From NCBI GenBank assembly GCA_902775595.1, contig CACYNF010000013.1, forward strand, positions 1-40,631: a stretch of DNA of 40,631 bases. Direction: 5' to 3'. The notes below the pieces were generated by a model, which was given only the letters and a program-made list of their open reading frames with translations, made no database searches and was not told the origin of the DNA. Below, piece by piece: positions 9,020-18,300 of the stretch; within the stretch, counting starts at the first letter, position 1; every line of letters begins with the position of its first letter. The stretch is from an uncultured bacterium. GTDB taxonomy: Bacteria > Verrucomicrobiota > Kiritimatiellia > RFP12 > UBA1067. A program made the translations under genes and the position numbers.

Positions 9020-10288
9020 ATGGATAAAAGCAAGTATAGACAAAGGCTGATAGATCCAAAGGTGGATTTTTATCTTTCTACTTTTGGTGCGGTATGCATA
9101 GAAGGACCAAAATGGTGCGGCAAGACATGGACTAGCACCATGCATGCTAAAAGTGCGTTTATGTTAGCCGACCCTGAGGACAACTTTGCGAACCGAGAGC
9201 TTGCAAAGATGGACGTTTCCAAGGCTCTTGTCGGCGAATCGCCCCATCTTATAGACGAATGGCAGGAAGTTGCGTCTATATGGGATGCCGTCCGCTATTC
9301 CGTTGATCAGTCCACGGAATCCGGTCGCTATATTCTTACTGGTTCGTCTACCCCGCCGAAAAAAGGAGTCATTCACTCTGGCACTGGTAGGATTGCAAGT
9401 CTCGCCATGCATCCTATGAGTTTGTTCGAGAGGGGGGAGTCTTCAGGGGTCGTTTCCGTGTCCGACGTCTGCGCTGGCAAGGACATCGGTGTACAGACGA
9501 CAAAAAGCCCCTCGCTTGAGGAACTTGTTGCTTTTGTCGTTGGCGGAGGTTGGCCGGGTTCCATAGGCAAGACGCCGCGCCAGGCGGTCGCTATTCCGCA
9601 TGAGTACGTGGAGAACGTCATCAAGGTCGATATGTCCAGGCTGGATGGCATAGAACGCGACCAGGCGAAGGTCCGCAAGTGCCTGCGTTCGCTCGCCCGC
9701 AACGAATCGACCACGGTTGCCCTGGCCACCATACGCAACGACATCGAGGAGGTCGATGCCACGTCGCTCAGCGTTAACACCGTAAGCGAATATCTCGACG
9801 CATTCAGGCGAATCTATCTTACGAACGACATTGAGCCGTTCTCCACTTTCTTGCGTTCGCCAGCCAGGATAAAGCAGTCTCCGAAACGGCATTTCTGCGA
9901 CCCGTCCATAGCGGCGGCCCTTTTGGGCGCGTCTGAGAAGATGCTTTTGCGGGATTTGCGGACGTTCGGCTTTCTTTTCGAGTCGCTTGCGATTCGTGAT
10001 CTTCAGATATATGCAGAATCCATCGACGCGAAGCTTTACCATTATCAGGACTACGATGGCAGGGAAATCGACGCCGTCATCCAGTTTGACGACGGCACGT
10101 GGAGTGCGTTTGAAATCAAGCTGAACCCCGATGATGCCGATGAGGCCGCAGCCAATCTTAAAAAGGTTGCATCTGTCTTCAAGCACAATCCGCCGACGTC
10201 GCTTTCTGTCGTTGTTGGAAAATCCGGAATTGCGCACAGACGCGAGGATGGTGTCTATGTCCTGCCGATAACTTCGTTGCGCCCATGA
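9020..10288 (+). CDS. AAA-family ATPase with C-terminal DUF4143 nuclease-like domain
   Basis: A 422-residue member of the AAA_14/DUF4143 family. Walker A is GPKWCGKT at residues 29-36, Walker B is HLIDEWQE (D79, E80), and a sensor-like YILTGSSTP follows. The C-terminal part carries EIDAVIQFDDG...AFEIKL, the D-x(n)-ExK pattern of a PD-(D/E)xK nuclease-like fold, and ends with the usual DGVYVLP...LRP tail. The function of this abundant family is not settled; several members are thought to be mobile or defence-related. The base composition is lower in GC than the neighbours in its first third. It sits between 27-bp direct repeats and gene relics, suggesting recent arrival. It has its own promoter and no partner gene. 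Confidence 0.85.
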   Translation: MDKSKYRQRLIDPKVDFYLSTFGAVCIEGPKWCGKTWTSTMHAKSAFMLADPEDNFANRELAKMDVSKALVGESPHLIDEWQEVASIWDAVRYSVDQSTESGRYILTGSSTPPKKGVIHSGTGRIASLAMHPMSLFERGESSGVVSVSDVCAGKDIGVQTTKSPSLEELVAFVVGGGWPGSIGKTPRQAVAIPHEYVENVIKVDMSRLDGIERDQAKVRKCLRSLARNESTTVALATIRNDIEEVDATSLSVNTVSEYLDAFRRIYLTNDIEPFSTFLRSPARIKQSPKRHFCDPSIAAALLGASEKMLLRDLRTFGFLFESLAIRDLQIYAESIDAKLYHYQDYDGREIDAVIQFDDGTWSAFEIKLNPDDADEAAANLKKVASVFKHNPPTSLSVVVGKSGIAHRREDGVYVLPITSLRP

Positions 10289-10296
10289 CAGCGTGA

Positions 10297-10464
10297 CCGG
10301 CTGGGAGAAACGCAAACCCCTTGAAAAATGGGCCTTTCGTGGGGCCTGTCCCTCAAGTTTCCAAGCAGATCAAGGATTTGCCGGATAGTTATGTTGTGAA
10401 CGACGATGTCGAAATTGGCATGGGCAACAAAATACCGCTCTGGCTCTTCGGCTTTCTTTATTGA
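10297..10464 (+). pseudogene. Possible C-terminal coding relic
   Basis: An open frame without a start ends at TGA 10462-10464. The last residues (VVNDDVEIGMGNKIPLWL) look like a genuine protein terminus, not random translation. It is unidentified. An antisense frame across the same bases (10255-10500, 81 aa) is a weaker alternative. The remainder of the 427-bp gap to gntR holds only the second 27-bp repeat and the gntR promoter. Confidence 0.3.
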
Positions 10465-10638
10465 CACGTTCTCCCTTGCCGCGCTGGGGTTGTTAATCAT
10501 TTTGCAACGGCGCCGTGGGCGCTAAAGGTTTCGGCACGGATTAGATCTTCAGGAGATGCTTGCGAAGTGCGATTGCGACGGCTTCGGCGCAGCGGTTCTT
10601 GAGCGCGACGGCATGTAGGTCTCGCCCCAGATCGCGCC

Positions 10639-10665
10639 TGAAAAAAGTGGACTAGGCCAGTGTGT
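10639..10665. repeat. 27-bp direct repeat, right copy
   Basis: Identical over 27 bases to 8670-8696. Its final base begins the -35 region of the gntR promoter. Confidence 0.9.
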
Positions 10666-10691
10666 TGAGGGGCGCTTGGTTGTGCTATAAT
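10665..10691 (+). promoter_or_regulatory. Promoter of the gntR-glycosidase operon
   Basis: TTGAGG (10665-10670), a 15-bp spacer and TATAAT (10686-10691) preceded by TGC, an extended -10. TGTTGA at 10663 with a 17-bp spacer is an alternative -35. The ATG is 24 nt downstream. Confidence 0.6.
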
Positions 10692-10715
10692 GCCGTCGAC
10701 ACTTGGGAAAGACGT

Positions 10716-11465
10716 ATGGAAACAGGCAAGGCCAGAGAAATCTTCGAGACGCTGAAGCGCGACATCTCAAACGGCAAGTACGACGCCGCTTCGCCGATGC
10801 CGAGCGAACGTGCACTCATGCGTCGCTTCGGCGTCGCCCGCGCGACGGTCGCATCGGCGCTGGATGAGCTTGAGCGAGCGGGTTTTGTTTACCGTCGTCG
10901 CGGCAGCGGTACTTATCCCGTCGTCAAAAAGCCGATTACATTTGCGGTGATTCTGCCTGATACAGAGAAGCCGTTCCATGCCGCCATTTGCGGTGGTCTC
11001 GCTAATTGCGCAAAAAAACAGGGGGGCGATTATGCGCTGTTATGGGCGAGCGGCGACATTCTTTCCTTTGTCTCTCTGTGCGTAGCCGAGAAAATCGCAG
11101 GCGTATTCTTCGAGCCGCTTAAGGGCAAAGCAAAGCTCAACGGCGCGGTGATTGCCCAATTCCGCGCGGCGAAGATACCTGTCATCCTAATCGGCGGCGA
11201 CGCGGCGTCCAAGCGCACGATGTGCGACATCCTCGGCGTTAACACTCTTGCGAACGGCCGCCGTACGCCGATCCTCTTCACCTCGCCCGCCGCGAAGCGC
11301 AATCCCTCGCTCATCGCCCACGGCGAACTTCTCGGCGACGTCGCGCTCCGGCTTATGCTCCAGCGCATCGCCTATCCCCAACACCCGCCCTGCGAGCTCT
11401 ACCTCGACATTCCGGGCGCGCCTGCCAAGACTTCACGACGGAACAAGAAAGGAAAGATGCCATGA
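10716..11465 (+). CDS. GntR-family regulator with shortened LacI-type sensor domain
   Basis: A DNA-binding regulator, probably sugar-responsive, of the downstream glycosidase operon. The N-terminal winged helix-turn-helix (residues ~1-70: MPSERALMRRFGVARATVASALDELERAGFVYRRRGSGTY) is classic GntR. The rest resembles a LacI/periplasmic-binding-protein sensor (FAVILPDTEKPFHAAICGGL, later VALRLMLQRIAYPQHPPCEL). GntR/LacI hybrids usually have ~340-370 residues. This one has 249, with the part between NTLANGRRTPILF and SLIAHGELLGD missing, an apparent in-frame loss of roughly 100 residues. The ATG at 10716 is chosen because the upstream frame overlaps the -10 box. The stop overlaps the next start (ATGA). 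Confidence 0.85.
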   Translation: METGKAREIFETLKRDISNGKYDAASPMPSERALMRRFGVARATVASALDELERAGFVYRRRGSGTYPVVKKPITFAVILPDTEKPFHAAICGGLANCAKKQGGDYALLWASGDILSFVSLCVAEKIAGVFFEPLKGKAKLNGAVIAQFRAAKIPVILIGGDAASKRTMCDILGVNTLANGRRTPILFTSPAAKRNPSLIAHGELLGDVALRLMLQRIAYPQHPPCELYLDIPGAPAKTSRRNKKGKMP

Positions 11466-12868
11466 CGACATTGAAATCGCCCATATGGAAGTCCGCATGC
11501 GGGAAATCCGCGCGTACGGTTCGACTGAGGGGAAGCCGCGCCGGCGCCAACGCCGAGGCGTGGGCATCCACTCTACATTGCGGCCGAGTGTGTGTGAAAC
11601 TACTCGGTGCGTTGGCCGGGTTTTTGATGTCTGCCGCTGTCTTTTCAGGGACGTTGCCCGCAGGGTACACGCAGTTGATGTATATTGAATCGACGGGTAC
11701 GCAGTACATCGACACGGGCGTGGTATTCGCCTACACCAATGGCTTTTCAATCACCTACCAGGTGACGTCGGCGGAAAGCCATCAGCGGTTTTGCGGGTCT
11801 ATAGGCTCTGCAACAGACTCTCGATGCTGCGTAGGGGCGAACAGTCAGGGAGACGGAGATGTGTCGCTGGCGTACGTCGGATGGAACGGGCTGGTGGTTT
11901 CATCGACAGCCGGCGTGCAGGATATGTCTATGGGCACGATCGACGTCAACTACAGAAACCTCCGATTCTACAATTGCCGTGACGCTGGGAACGGCAAGGT
12001 TGAAGTTCTCAAGACGCAAAACGCGACATTCTGTCTTTTCGCGTGTAAAAACAGCAACGGCACTCTGACGTACGGCAAATGTCGCATCATGGCGTTCAGG
12101 ATCTCGAGCGGAGACAATATCGCCATGGACTGCGTACCGGCCCGGCGCGATTCCGACGGCGTTCTCGGCATGTACGATATCGTGGGAGGTGCGTTCTTCA
12201 CGAACCGCGGCACGGGAACATTTACGGGCGGGGCCGCCATCGGGAAGCCCGGCCAGTCCGGGTATGTCGTGCTCGACTATCTGGAATCCACCGGCGCCGG
12301 TCAATATATCGATACCGGCGTGATCTTTACCGGGCAGCACGGTTTCGCCATCACGTACCAGAACGTGAGACCGGCAAGTTTCCATGTGTTCTGCGGCTCG
12401 CGGGCGGACGGTGATTCAAGATGTTTTCTGGGGTCGAACGGTCAGACGACCCCTACCGCCACAATAGGATGGAATACGGTCGTCGAATCCGGGAATGTCA
12501 ACGACCTCTGCAAGGGAACGGCAAGCGTGAACCTCTACGCCTCGAAGTCGTACGATTGCAGAGGAACGAGCGGATCGGTCTCCGCCGATCTGGCAGACCA
12601 AGGTTCGAACACCTTCGCGCTTTTTGCGTATAAATTCAACGGGAGTATTTCCAACCACGGCAACTGCCGCATCTCTTCCTTTACCATGACAAAGGGAAGC
12701 GACGTCGTAATGAGCCTGACGCCGATCCGCCGCCTGTCGGACGGAGCGCTAGGGATGTACGACATCGACAGGCGGGTGTTCTATCCCAATCTCGGCAGCG
12801 GAGAATTCCTGGCCGGTGCGCCTTTAGAGGTCGTCTACACCGGCGGTACTGTGATCGTGGTGAGATAG
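11462..12868 (+). CDS. Secreted protein with two tandem YIESTGTQYIDTG surface domains
   Basis: A 468-residue probable exported protein. A hydrophobic segment (VKLLGALAGFLMSAAVFSG, residues ~45-63) is followed by two copies of a lectin/LamG-like beta-domain (~66-235 and ~250-455). Each begins with a Tyr-rich motif (YIESTGTQYIDTGVVF; YLESTGAGQYIDTGVIF), has a central GS...DSRC segment, and ends GxLGMYDI...F..N.GxGxF. This motif is common in surface and phage-associated proteins of gut bacteria; its ligand is unknown. The ATG overlaps the gntR stop and has a good GAAAGGAAAG site, but it adds a 44-residue basic tail before the signal. A GTG at 11594 would give a cleaner signal peptide. Operon context suggests carbohydrate binding at the cell surface. 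Confidence 0.75.
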   Translation: MTTLKSPIWKSACGKSARTVRLRGSRAGANAEAWASTLHCGRVCVKLLGALAGFLMSAAVFSGTLPAGYTQLMYIESTGTQYIDTGVVFAYTNGFSITYQVTSAESHQRFCGSIGSATDSRCCVGANSQGDGDVSLAYVGWNGLVVSSTAGVQDMSMGTIDVNYRNLRFYNCRDAGNGKVEVLKTQNATFCLFACKNSNGTLTYGKCRIMAFRISSGDNIAMDCVPARRDSDGVLGMYDIVGGAFFTNRGTGTFTGGAAIGKPGQSGYVVLDYLESTGAGQYIDTGVIFTGQHGFAITYQNVRPASFHVFCGSRADGDSRCFLGSNGQTTPTATIGWNTVVESGNVNDLCKGTASVNLYASKSYDCRGTSGSVSADLADQGSNTFALFAYKFNGSISNHGNCRISSFTMTKGSDVVMSLTPIRRLSDGALGMYDIDRRVFYPNLGSGEFLAGAPLEVVYTGGTVIVVR

Positions 12869-12879
12869 GAGTTCAATTC

Positions 12880-15456
12880 ATGCAGACGGCCATGCGACCG
12901 GGAATTCCGTTTCTTGCGGCGCTGGCGGTTTTCACAACCGCCGGCGCGGACGTCCTCGACGTGACGGCGCTGGGCGCGAAGCGCGACGGGAGCACCGATG
13001 TCAGCGAAATCGTAAATTCCAACACGCACAAGGGTGCGCTGTTCTTTCCCGCCGGGCTCTACATGGTGGAACATCCGCTCGTGCTGAAGAATCCCATACG
13101 CGGAGAAGGCTATTCGCGTTCGAGGAATATGGATGCCTCGCGAACATGGCTCGTTTCGGGAATCGATTGCGCGGACGGAACCGCAGGCGTGATAGAATTC
13201 GGTGGCGACGCGCCGATGAACATTGAAAACCTCAATGTCATGTGCAACAGCCGCGAATGCGGCATTCGCGTGGCTGATTGCCGGCAGGGCACGTATACAT
13301 TCATAGACAAGGTGGGCGTATTCAACTGCGCGGCCTGCGGCGTCTATGTGAAAGGACGCGGATCGCGCCCCATGTTCTTGGGCAACATGACGATTTTCGG
13401 CGCCACCGGAGATCCTGACGCCCGCGCGACGGGAATCCGGCTTGAAGGCATGGCCGATTGCCGGCTCTCCAACATCGAAATCATGGGGACGAGCATCGGT
13501 CTTGAATTGCTCAGCGGCCACACGTACGGCGACAATCTCCACCTGTGGACGGGAGCGATGGGGAAACGAGGCCCGGGATGGTGGAAGAGCACCCGAGGGA
13601 TTGTCGTCGGGCGAGATGCCCATTTCACCGGGTCGGAAATATATCCCGATACGTGCTATCACGCATTCGACATGCTCGGCGAAGGTTCGTTCTGCGAAAT
13701 CAGGAACATCATGGTCTGGGAAGACCGTAGTGTCGCCGGCGAAGCCGACCGCGGCGGGTCTTTCGTCCGGTACGCGGATCCGCTCCGTCCCGGCAGGCTC
13801 GCCATAAGCGGCGGTCTCGTCGGCGTGCGCGGGAACGACAAGGCTCCTGGCGCCGTTTCGAAATTCTATTCGCCGTGCATGGAAGTCCGCGATGTCGTTC
13901 TCAAAAGCGACTACGCCATAACCGGCGCGAACATAGACAGTCTGTGCCTCGGACGTGCGCTGCCGGACTACACCGTGCGCTACGCCGACAAGGGATGGTG
14001 CAAGGTGGCGGATGTGTTCACCGTGGCGAATACCGGTTCCTGTGCTGGCGTGCTGACCATCGAAAGCGGTGCTTCATGGCGGATTGCGCTGGAGAAAGGG
14101 TCGGACGCATGCGTACGCATGGCGATTACGCCGCTCAATGCGTTGTGCGATGGAAGGGAAATCGCAGGAATAGAGGAGGACGGCGTATTCAAGGTCTACA
14201 TTCGATGCCCGGACGCGAAACCGATGGTTGCACGATTCGTCACAGAGTCCATGTGCGACCGTTTCCGTCCCCTGGACCACGGGTCGCTCCGCTCTTTCCG
14301 CAACGGTTCGTCAAGATACCGTGACGTGCGTGAGACGCTGGCGTATGTCCGCAATGCCCGCATGCCCGGCAAGTGGCCGGGTTTCGCCTGCGGCATGGGA
14401 ATCGGAGGATGGCTCACGAACTACAAGCGTTTCAATGTGCTGCCGGAGGAGCAGAGGCTCAAGATCACGGTCGGCGATCTGGAGCATTTCGATTCGTACA
14501 TCACCGAGTCCGACATCGTCAACATCAAGTCCATGGGCTTCGACCACATACGCCTCGGCTTCGACCAGATCGTGCTGGAAGAGGCGCCTGGGAGGTACCG
14601 CGAGCGCACGTTCGGGAAGATCGACGACTTCATCGGCTGGTGCGGAAAGCACAAGATGAACGTCGTCCTCAACCTCCACAAGGCCATAGGCAACTACTGC
14701 GACATCAAGGAAAAAATCGAGCTGCTTGACGACGACGGTCTCCAGCGGCGGTTCATCGACCTGTGGATCGAGTTCGAACGCCGCTACCATGATTTCCCCG
14801 GCCTTGCGTTCGAACTTCTGAACGAGGTTAGGGACGTCGATCCGAAGAAGTGGAACGACCTCGCAGACCGTACGCTGCGGGCGATTCGCGAGAAGAACCC
14901 GGACCGTTGGGTAGTGGTCGGCTCGACGTGCTGGAATTCCGCAGACACGCTGAAGGACCTCAAGGTTTGGGACGATCCGAAGGTGGTGTACACATTCCAC
15001 ATGTACACGCCGTTCGAGTTCACGCACCAGCGGGGCGTGCTGCAGGCGGACACGCTCTACTACAATCGCACGATGGAATATCCGTCCGGCGACGTCGAGC
15101 GCTACAGGGACTACAATAGACTGCACGGCAAGGACGGCGGATACAGGGACGTCAAGGCCGTCGATAGAGAGTTCCTAAAGGCGTGCTTGCGCGGCGCGCT
15201 CGATTTTGCGGAGGAACATCCGGACAAGATTCTCTGGAACGGCGAGTTCGGGACTATCCGCCACGCGCCGCCCGGGAGCCGCGTGGCGTACATGCGCGAT
15301 GTGGTTTCGATCTGCAAGGAGGCCGGCATCCCGTGGTGCGTGTGGAACTACCTATCCACACCGAACGACGGCAACCGCTTCTCGCTGGTGGACGATGACA
15401 CGCGCAGGATTCTCTCGCCCGAACTTCTCGAAGCCTGTCTCGGCATGGCATATTGA
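12880..15456 (+). CDS. Secreted beta-helix / GH5 glycoside hydrolase fusion
   Basis: An 858-residue exported polysaccharide hydrolase. The signal peptide (residues ~1-23) leads into a right-handed beta-helix of the pectate-lyase-3 type (VLDVTALGAKRDGSTD, then repeated short strands up to ~residue 400). From ~500 it is a GH5 (cellulase-like) TIM barrel: GMGIGGWLTNYKRF, FDHIRLGFD, VVLNLHKAIG, acid/base E649 in LLNEVRD, FHMYTPFEFTH, and nucleophile E789 in WNGEFG. Both catalytic glutamates and the active-site His-Tyr are present. A beta-helix N-terminal to GH5 is unusual; it may bind or trim a polysaccharide. Start: ATG 12880 after AGGAG. Next gene (GH2) is 31 bp away, so they likely act on one glycan. 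Confidence 0.88.
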   Translation: MQTAMRPGIPFLAALAVFTTAGADVLDVTALGAKRDGSTDVSEIVNSNTHKGALFFPAGLYMVEHPLVLKNPIRGEGYSRSRNMDASRTWLVSGIDCADGTAGVIEFGGDAPMNIENLNVMCNSRECGIRVADCRQGTYTFIDKVGVFNCAACGVYVKGRGSRPMFLGNMTIFGATGDPDARATGIRLEGMADCRLSNIEIMGTSIGLELLSGHTYGDNLHLWTGAMGKRGPGWWKSTRGIVVGRDAHFTGSEIYPDTCYHAFDMLGEGSFCEIRNIMVWEDRSVAGEADRGGSFVRYADPLRPGRLAISGGLVGVRGNDKAPGAVSKFYSPCMEVRDVVLKSDYAITGANIDSLCLGRALPDYTVRYADKGWCKVADVFTVANTGSCAGVLTIESGASWRIALEKGSDACVRMAITPLNALCDGREIAGIEEDGVFKVYIRCPDAKPMVARFVTESMCDRFRPLDHGSLRSFRNGSSRYRDVRETLAYVRNARMPGKWPGFACGMGIGGWLTNYKRFNVLPEEQRLKITVGDLEHFDSYITESDIVNIKSMGFDHIRLGFDQIVLEEAPGRYRERTFGKIDDFIGWCGKHKMNVVLNLHKAIGNYCDIKEKIELLDDDGLQRRFIDLWIEFERRYHDFPGLAFELLNEVRDVDPKKWNDLADRTLRAIREKNPDRWVVVGSTCWNSADTLKDLKVWDDPKVVYTFHMYTPFEFTHQRGVLQADTLYYNRTMEYPSGDVERYRDYNRLHGKDGGYRDVKAVDREFLKACLRGALDFAEEHPDKILWNGEFGTIRHAPPGSRVAYMRDVVSICKEAGIPWCVWNYLSTPNDGNRFSLVDDDTRRILSPELLEACLGMAY

Positions 15457-15487
15457 CCAGCCTGCGAGTGTGTGGCAAACTACAGGT

Positions 15488-17962
15488 ATGATTACGGTAC
15501 GGCAGAAAATGTTCAGCGGCTGGCGATTCTTCTCGAAGGCGGCGATTTCCGTCGCCGTGGCGATGGTCGTCCGGGATGTCCAGGCCGGGCGGACGACAGT
15601 CGATTTCAACGGCGGCTGGGAGTTCTCGCGCGACAAGTCCGGATGGCGCGCGGTTGAAGTTCCGCACGACTGGGCGATAGAAGGCCCGTTCGACCCCGAA
15701 GGGGAAGCGAACAGCGGCAAATTGCCCTGGAAGGGCGTCGGCTGGTACCGCAAGAGTCTGGTCTTAGGCGATGCACCGAAGGATCGTCGCGTGTTCCTGG
15801 ACTTCGACGGTGTGATGTGCGACGGCACCGTCTATGTGAACGGCCAGCCGTGCGGACGGCAGATGTACGGATATCTTGGCTTTCGCGCAGACGCCACGCC
15901 CTACCTCTACAAAGGCACGAACACAATCGTGGTCAAGGCCGACACGACGAAGCTCAAGTCGCGCTGGTATCCCGGCGCGGGAATGTACAGGCGCGTCAGG
16001 ATGATCGAGACGGACGGCGTATATCTTGACGAGCGCGATGTCGCCGTCACGACCCCCGAGGTCGGCGCAGAGCGCGCCACGGTGCGGGTGCGTGGCGCGG
16101 TGACGAGCCGGATTCCCGACGACGCCTCCGCGACCGTGACGGCGCTGCTCAAGTCTCCGTCCGGCGAAGTCGTTGCCGGAGGAAGGGCGGACGTTTCCGT
16201 CCGCAGCTGCGGCAAGGGGACGTTTGACATCGGTTTCACTCTTGAGAATCCCGTCCTCTGGGAGATGGTCCCGTCTGCCGCTCTCTACACGACCGAGGTT
16301 TCGGTCAGGTGTGGCGTCATGGAGGACGCCGTGTCGTTCAAGACCGGTTTGCGGGATTTTCGCTTCGACGCAAAGGAGGGTTTCTTCCTGAACGGACGGC
16401 ACGTCCGGCTGAAGGGCGTGTGTCTCCACTCGGACCTGGGAATCCTCGGCATGGCGTACAACCGCTCCGCCATGCGGCGTCAGCTCGCCGCCATGCGCGA
16501 CATGGGCGCGAATGCGTTGCGGACCTCCCACAATCCGCCCTCGCCCGAGACGCTGGATCTCTGTGACGAGATGGGCATTTTCGTCTGGGACGAGTGCTTT
16601 GACAAGTGGAATGCGACCTGCGGACGCGGAGACGAGCCGCTCGAGGAGTTTGTCGAGGCGAGGCTTTCCGAGTTCGTAAGGCGCGACCGGAACCATCCGA
16701 GCGTGTTCGTGTGGTCCATAGGCAATGAAATACCGAACGGAGGCGGCTTCGCTCCGGGGCAGGAGATATGGAACATGCCCAGCACGATCGGCACGACGGC
16801 GGAACGTTGCGCACGGTTTCGCGGCGCCGTTCTTGCGGAGGACGCGACGCGCCCCGTCGGCATAGGCAGCTGCTTCCCGAAGGCGGCGACGGAAGGCCAT
16901 TACGACAGCCTCGACATAACAGGATGGAACTACAGGCAGCTCTACGATGAGATGCATCGCCGCCATCCGGAAAAGCCGCTTGTCTACAGCGAGTCCGCAT
17001 CGACGTTCTCGGACTACGGCTACTATGCGCCGACGCTTCCGACGAACATAACAGACTATGCCGTCGCCGATTTCAGCATAGATTCCTACGACCGCAATTC
17101 CGCGGTGTGGAGCGACATACCGGACCGCGAGTTCGAGCGCATGGAGCGCGACCGTTTCGTAGCGGGCGAATTCGTGTGGACCGGCATCGACTACCTCGGC
17201 GAGCCGTCGCCTTACTTGGGAGAGGCCGTATGCGGCGTGCGGCTCGAGAAGTCCCGGCAGTCGAGAAGTTCGTATTTCGGAATATACGACCTCCTATGCT
17301 TCCCCAAAGACCGCGCATTCCTCTACCGTTCCCACTGGAACGAAGATGCCTTCACGTTGCACGTCGTCCCCGACCACTGGAATTGGGAACGGGGAAGATC
17401 GATGCCGGTCTACGTCTACACCAGCGCCGCCGAGGCGGAGGTGTTTCTGAACGGCAAGTCCCTGGGCCGGCGCCGGAAAGATCCGGCCGCGACGATGGCG
17501 GACGGCTACTACGCGGGGATGCCGCGATACCGGCTGATGTGGAACGACGTCGCATACGAGCCCGGCGAGATCAAGACGGTCGCCTACGGCTCTGGAGGCG
17601 AGGTGCTCGGCGAAGAGACGCTTCGCACGGCGGGGCCGGCCGCGGCGGTCGTGCTCTCCCCCGAGTCGGATACGCTCCCGGACGACGGCGAAACTCTTGT
17701 CTTTGTGAAGGTGACGCTTGCGGACGCGAAAGGGACTCCCGTCCCCCGCGACAACCGCTGCGTTTCCTTCTCGATCGAAGGCCCCGGCCGCATAGTGTCT
17801 GTCGGCAACTCCAGCCCGAGGGGATTCGACTCGTTCAAGGCCACGTCCTCGCATCCGCTTCACAATGGACGCGCGGGACTTGCAGTAAAGCGCACGGCTC
17901 CCGGGAAAATCGTTCTCACGGCATCGGCCGGCGGCCTCGACCCGGCGACAATACGGTTTTAA
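15488..17962 (+). CDS. Secreted glycoside hydrolase family 2 (beta-galactosidase/glucuronidase type)
   Basis: An 824-residue exo-glycosidase. The order is: signal peptide (ends about VRDVQAG), jelly-roll ([34 protein letters not shown]), Ig-like domain, catalytic barrel, then C-terminal Ig-like DUF4982-type domains. The acid/base is E414 in [10 protein letters not shown] and the probable nucleophile is E502 in YSESAST. The upstream open frame extends into the GH5 gene but is only a shadow; ATG 15488 begins the signal peptide, and ATG 15509 is an alternative. Neither has a strong ribosome site. It is the last gene of the GntR operon. The exact sugar (galactose, glucuronate, others) cannot be read from sequence. 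Confidence 0.9.
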   Translation: MITVRQKMFSGWRFFSKAAISVAVAMVVRDVQAGRTTVDFNGGWEFSRDKSGWRAVEVPHDWAIEGPFDPEGEANSGKLPWKGVGWYRKSLVLGDAPKDRRVFLDFDGVMCDGTVYVNGQPCGRQMYGYLGFRADATPYLYKGTNTIVVKADTTKLKSRWYPGAGMYRRVRMIETDGVYLDERDVAVTTPEVGAERATVRVRGAVTSRIPDDASATVTALLKSPSGEVVAGGRADVSVRSCGKGTFDIGFTLENPVLWEMVPSAALYTTEVSVRCGVMEDAVSFKTGLRDFRFDAKEGFFLNGRHVRLKGVCLHSDLGILGMAYNRSAMRRQLAAMRDMGANALRTSHNPPSPETLDLCDEMGIFVWDECFDKWNATCGRGDEPLEEFVEARLSEFVRRDRNHPSVFVWSIGNEIPNGGGFAPGQEIWNMPSTIGTTAERCARFRGAVLAEDATRPVGIGSCFPKAATEGHYDSLDITGWNYRQLYDEMHRRHPEKPLVYSESASTFSDYGYYAPTLPTNITDYAVADFSIDSYDRNSAVWSDIPDREFERMERDRFVAGEFVWTGIDYLGEPSPYLGEAVCGVRLEKSRQSRSSYFGIYDLLCFPKDRAFLYRSHWNEDAFTLHVVPDHWNWERGRSMPVYVYTSAAEAEVFLNGKSLGRRRKDPAATMADGYYAGMPRYRLMWNDVAYEPGEIKTVAYGSGGEVLGEETLRTAGPAAAVVLSPESDTLPDDGETLVFVKVTLADAKGTPVPRDNRCVSFSIEGPGRIVSVGNSSPRGFDSFKATSSHPLHNGRAGLAVKRTAPGKIVLTASAGGLDPATIRF

Positions 17963-18189
17963 TCGTTGGCGGATCCGTCCGTTGCCGATGTCGCGTCTCC
18001 GCCGCCGCGGTCCGGGAAACGTGGATTCTCGTGCGCAAGCAGAGAAATTTTGTTGTCGAGGCCGCCGCCGTAGCCAGTGAGGGCGCCGTTCGCGCCGATG
18101 ACGTGGTGGCACGGGATGACGATGCAGATCGGATTCCACCCGACCGCGCCTCCGACGGCTTGCGCCGTGGCAAAAAGGGTCCGACCCTT
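17959..18189 (-). pseudogene. ogt: Truncated methylated-DNA--protein-cysteine methyltransferase (ogt/MGMT)
   Basis: Read on the minus strand, this region encodes the C-terminal half of O6-methylguanine-DNA methyltransferase: [12 protein letters not shown], then the active-site motif IPCHHVIG (usual IPCHRVIG, so Arg to His), then [19 protein letters not shown]. It ends at TAA (17959-17961), overlapping the GH2 stop. The frame is closed by a TAG at 18190-18192, immediately before a repeat-rich segment, and the N-terminal half is missing. A 77-codon remnant with an intact acceptor Cys but no start is most simply a decayed gene. Confidence 0.85.
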
Positions 18190-18229
18190 CTATATAAGCT
18201 CTACTGTATATGCTGGTTTCGTCAATACT

Positions 18230-18246
18230 ATGGGGTCAGACCCCAT
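18230..18246. repeat. REP-like palindrome ATGGGGT-CAG-ACCCCAT
   Basis: A perfect 7-bp stem with a 3-nt loop. The GGGGTCAGACCCC core resembles extragenic palindromes linked to REP-associated transposases in other genomes (recalled, not checked). It lies in the 643-bp gap between the GH2 gene and the next gene, which also contains the ogt relic, a CGCAAAG-type repeat and otherwise nothing recognisable. Confidence 0.6.
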
Positions 18247-18270
18247 GGCAACAATCAACCAGTTCTTTCT

Positions 18271-18300
18271 TTTGCGACCTTTGCGTTCTTTGCGGCTAAA
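18271..18300. repeat. CGCAAAG-type repeat, single arm
   Basis: TTTGCGACCTTTGCGTTCTT followed by TGCGG; its reverse complement is the same iterated CGCAAAG pattern as the arms at 29436, 31756 and 37280. Confidence 0.65.

Noticed and set aside
10255..10500. 81-codon minus-strand frame after the ATPase gene
   Set aside because: It starts with a plausible sequence but overlaps the ATPase C-terminus and a plus-strand relic with a more protein-like ending; neither can be proven.
8670..10665. Simple IS element with target-site duplication
   Set aside because: 27 bp is long for a target duplication and there is no transposase or terminal inverted repeat; kept only as a possible insertion.
15206..15487. 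Upstream extension of the GH2 frame
   Set aside because: It overlaps the GH5 gene in another frame and precedes the signal peptide; not a natural start.
15764..16966. 400-codon minus-strand frame
   Set aside because: Antisense to the GH2 gene, whose catalytic residues and signal peptide are clear.
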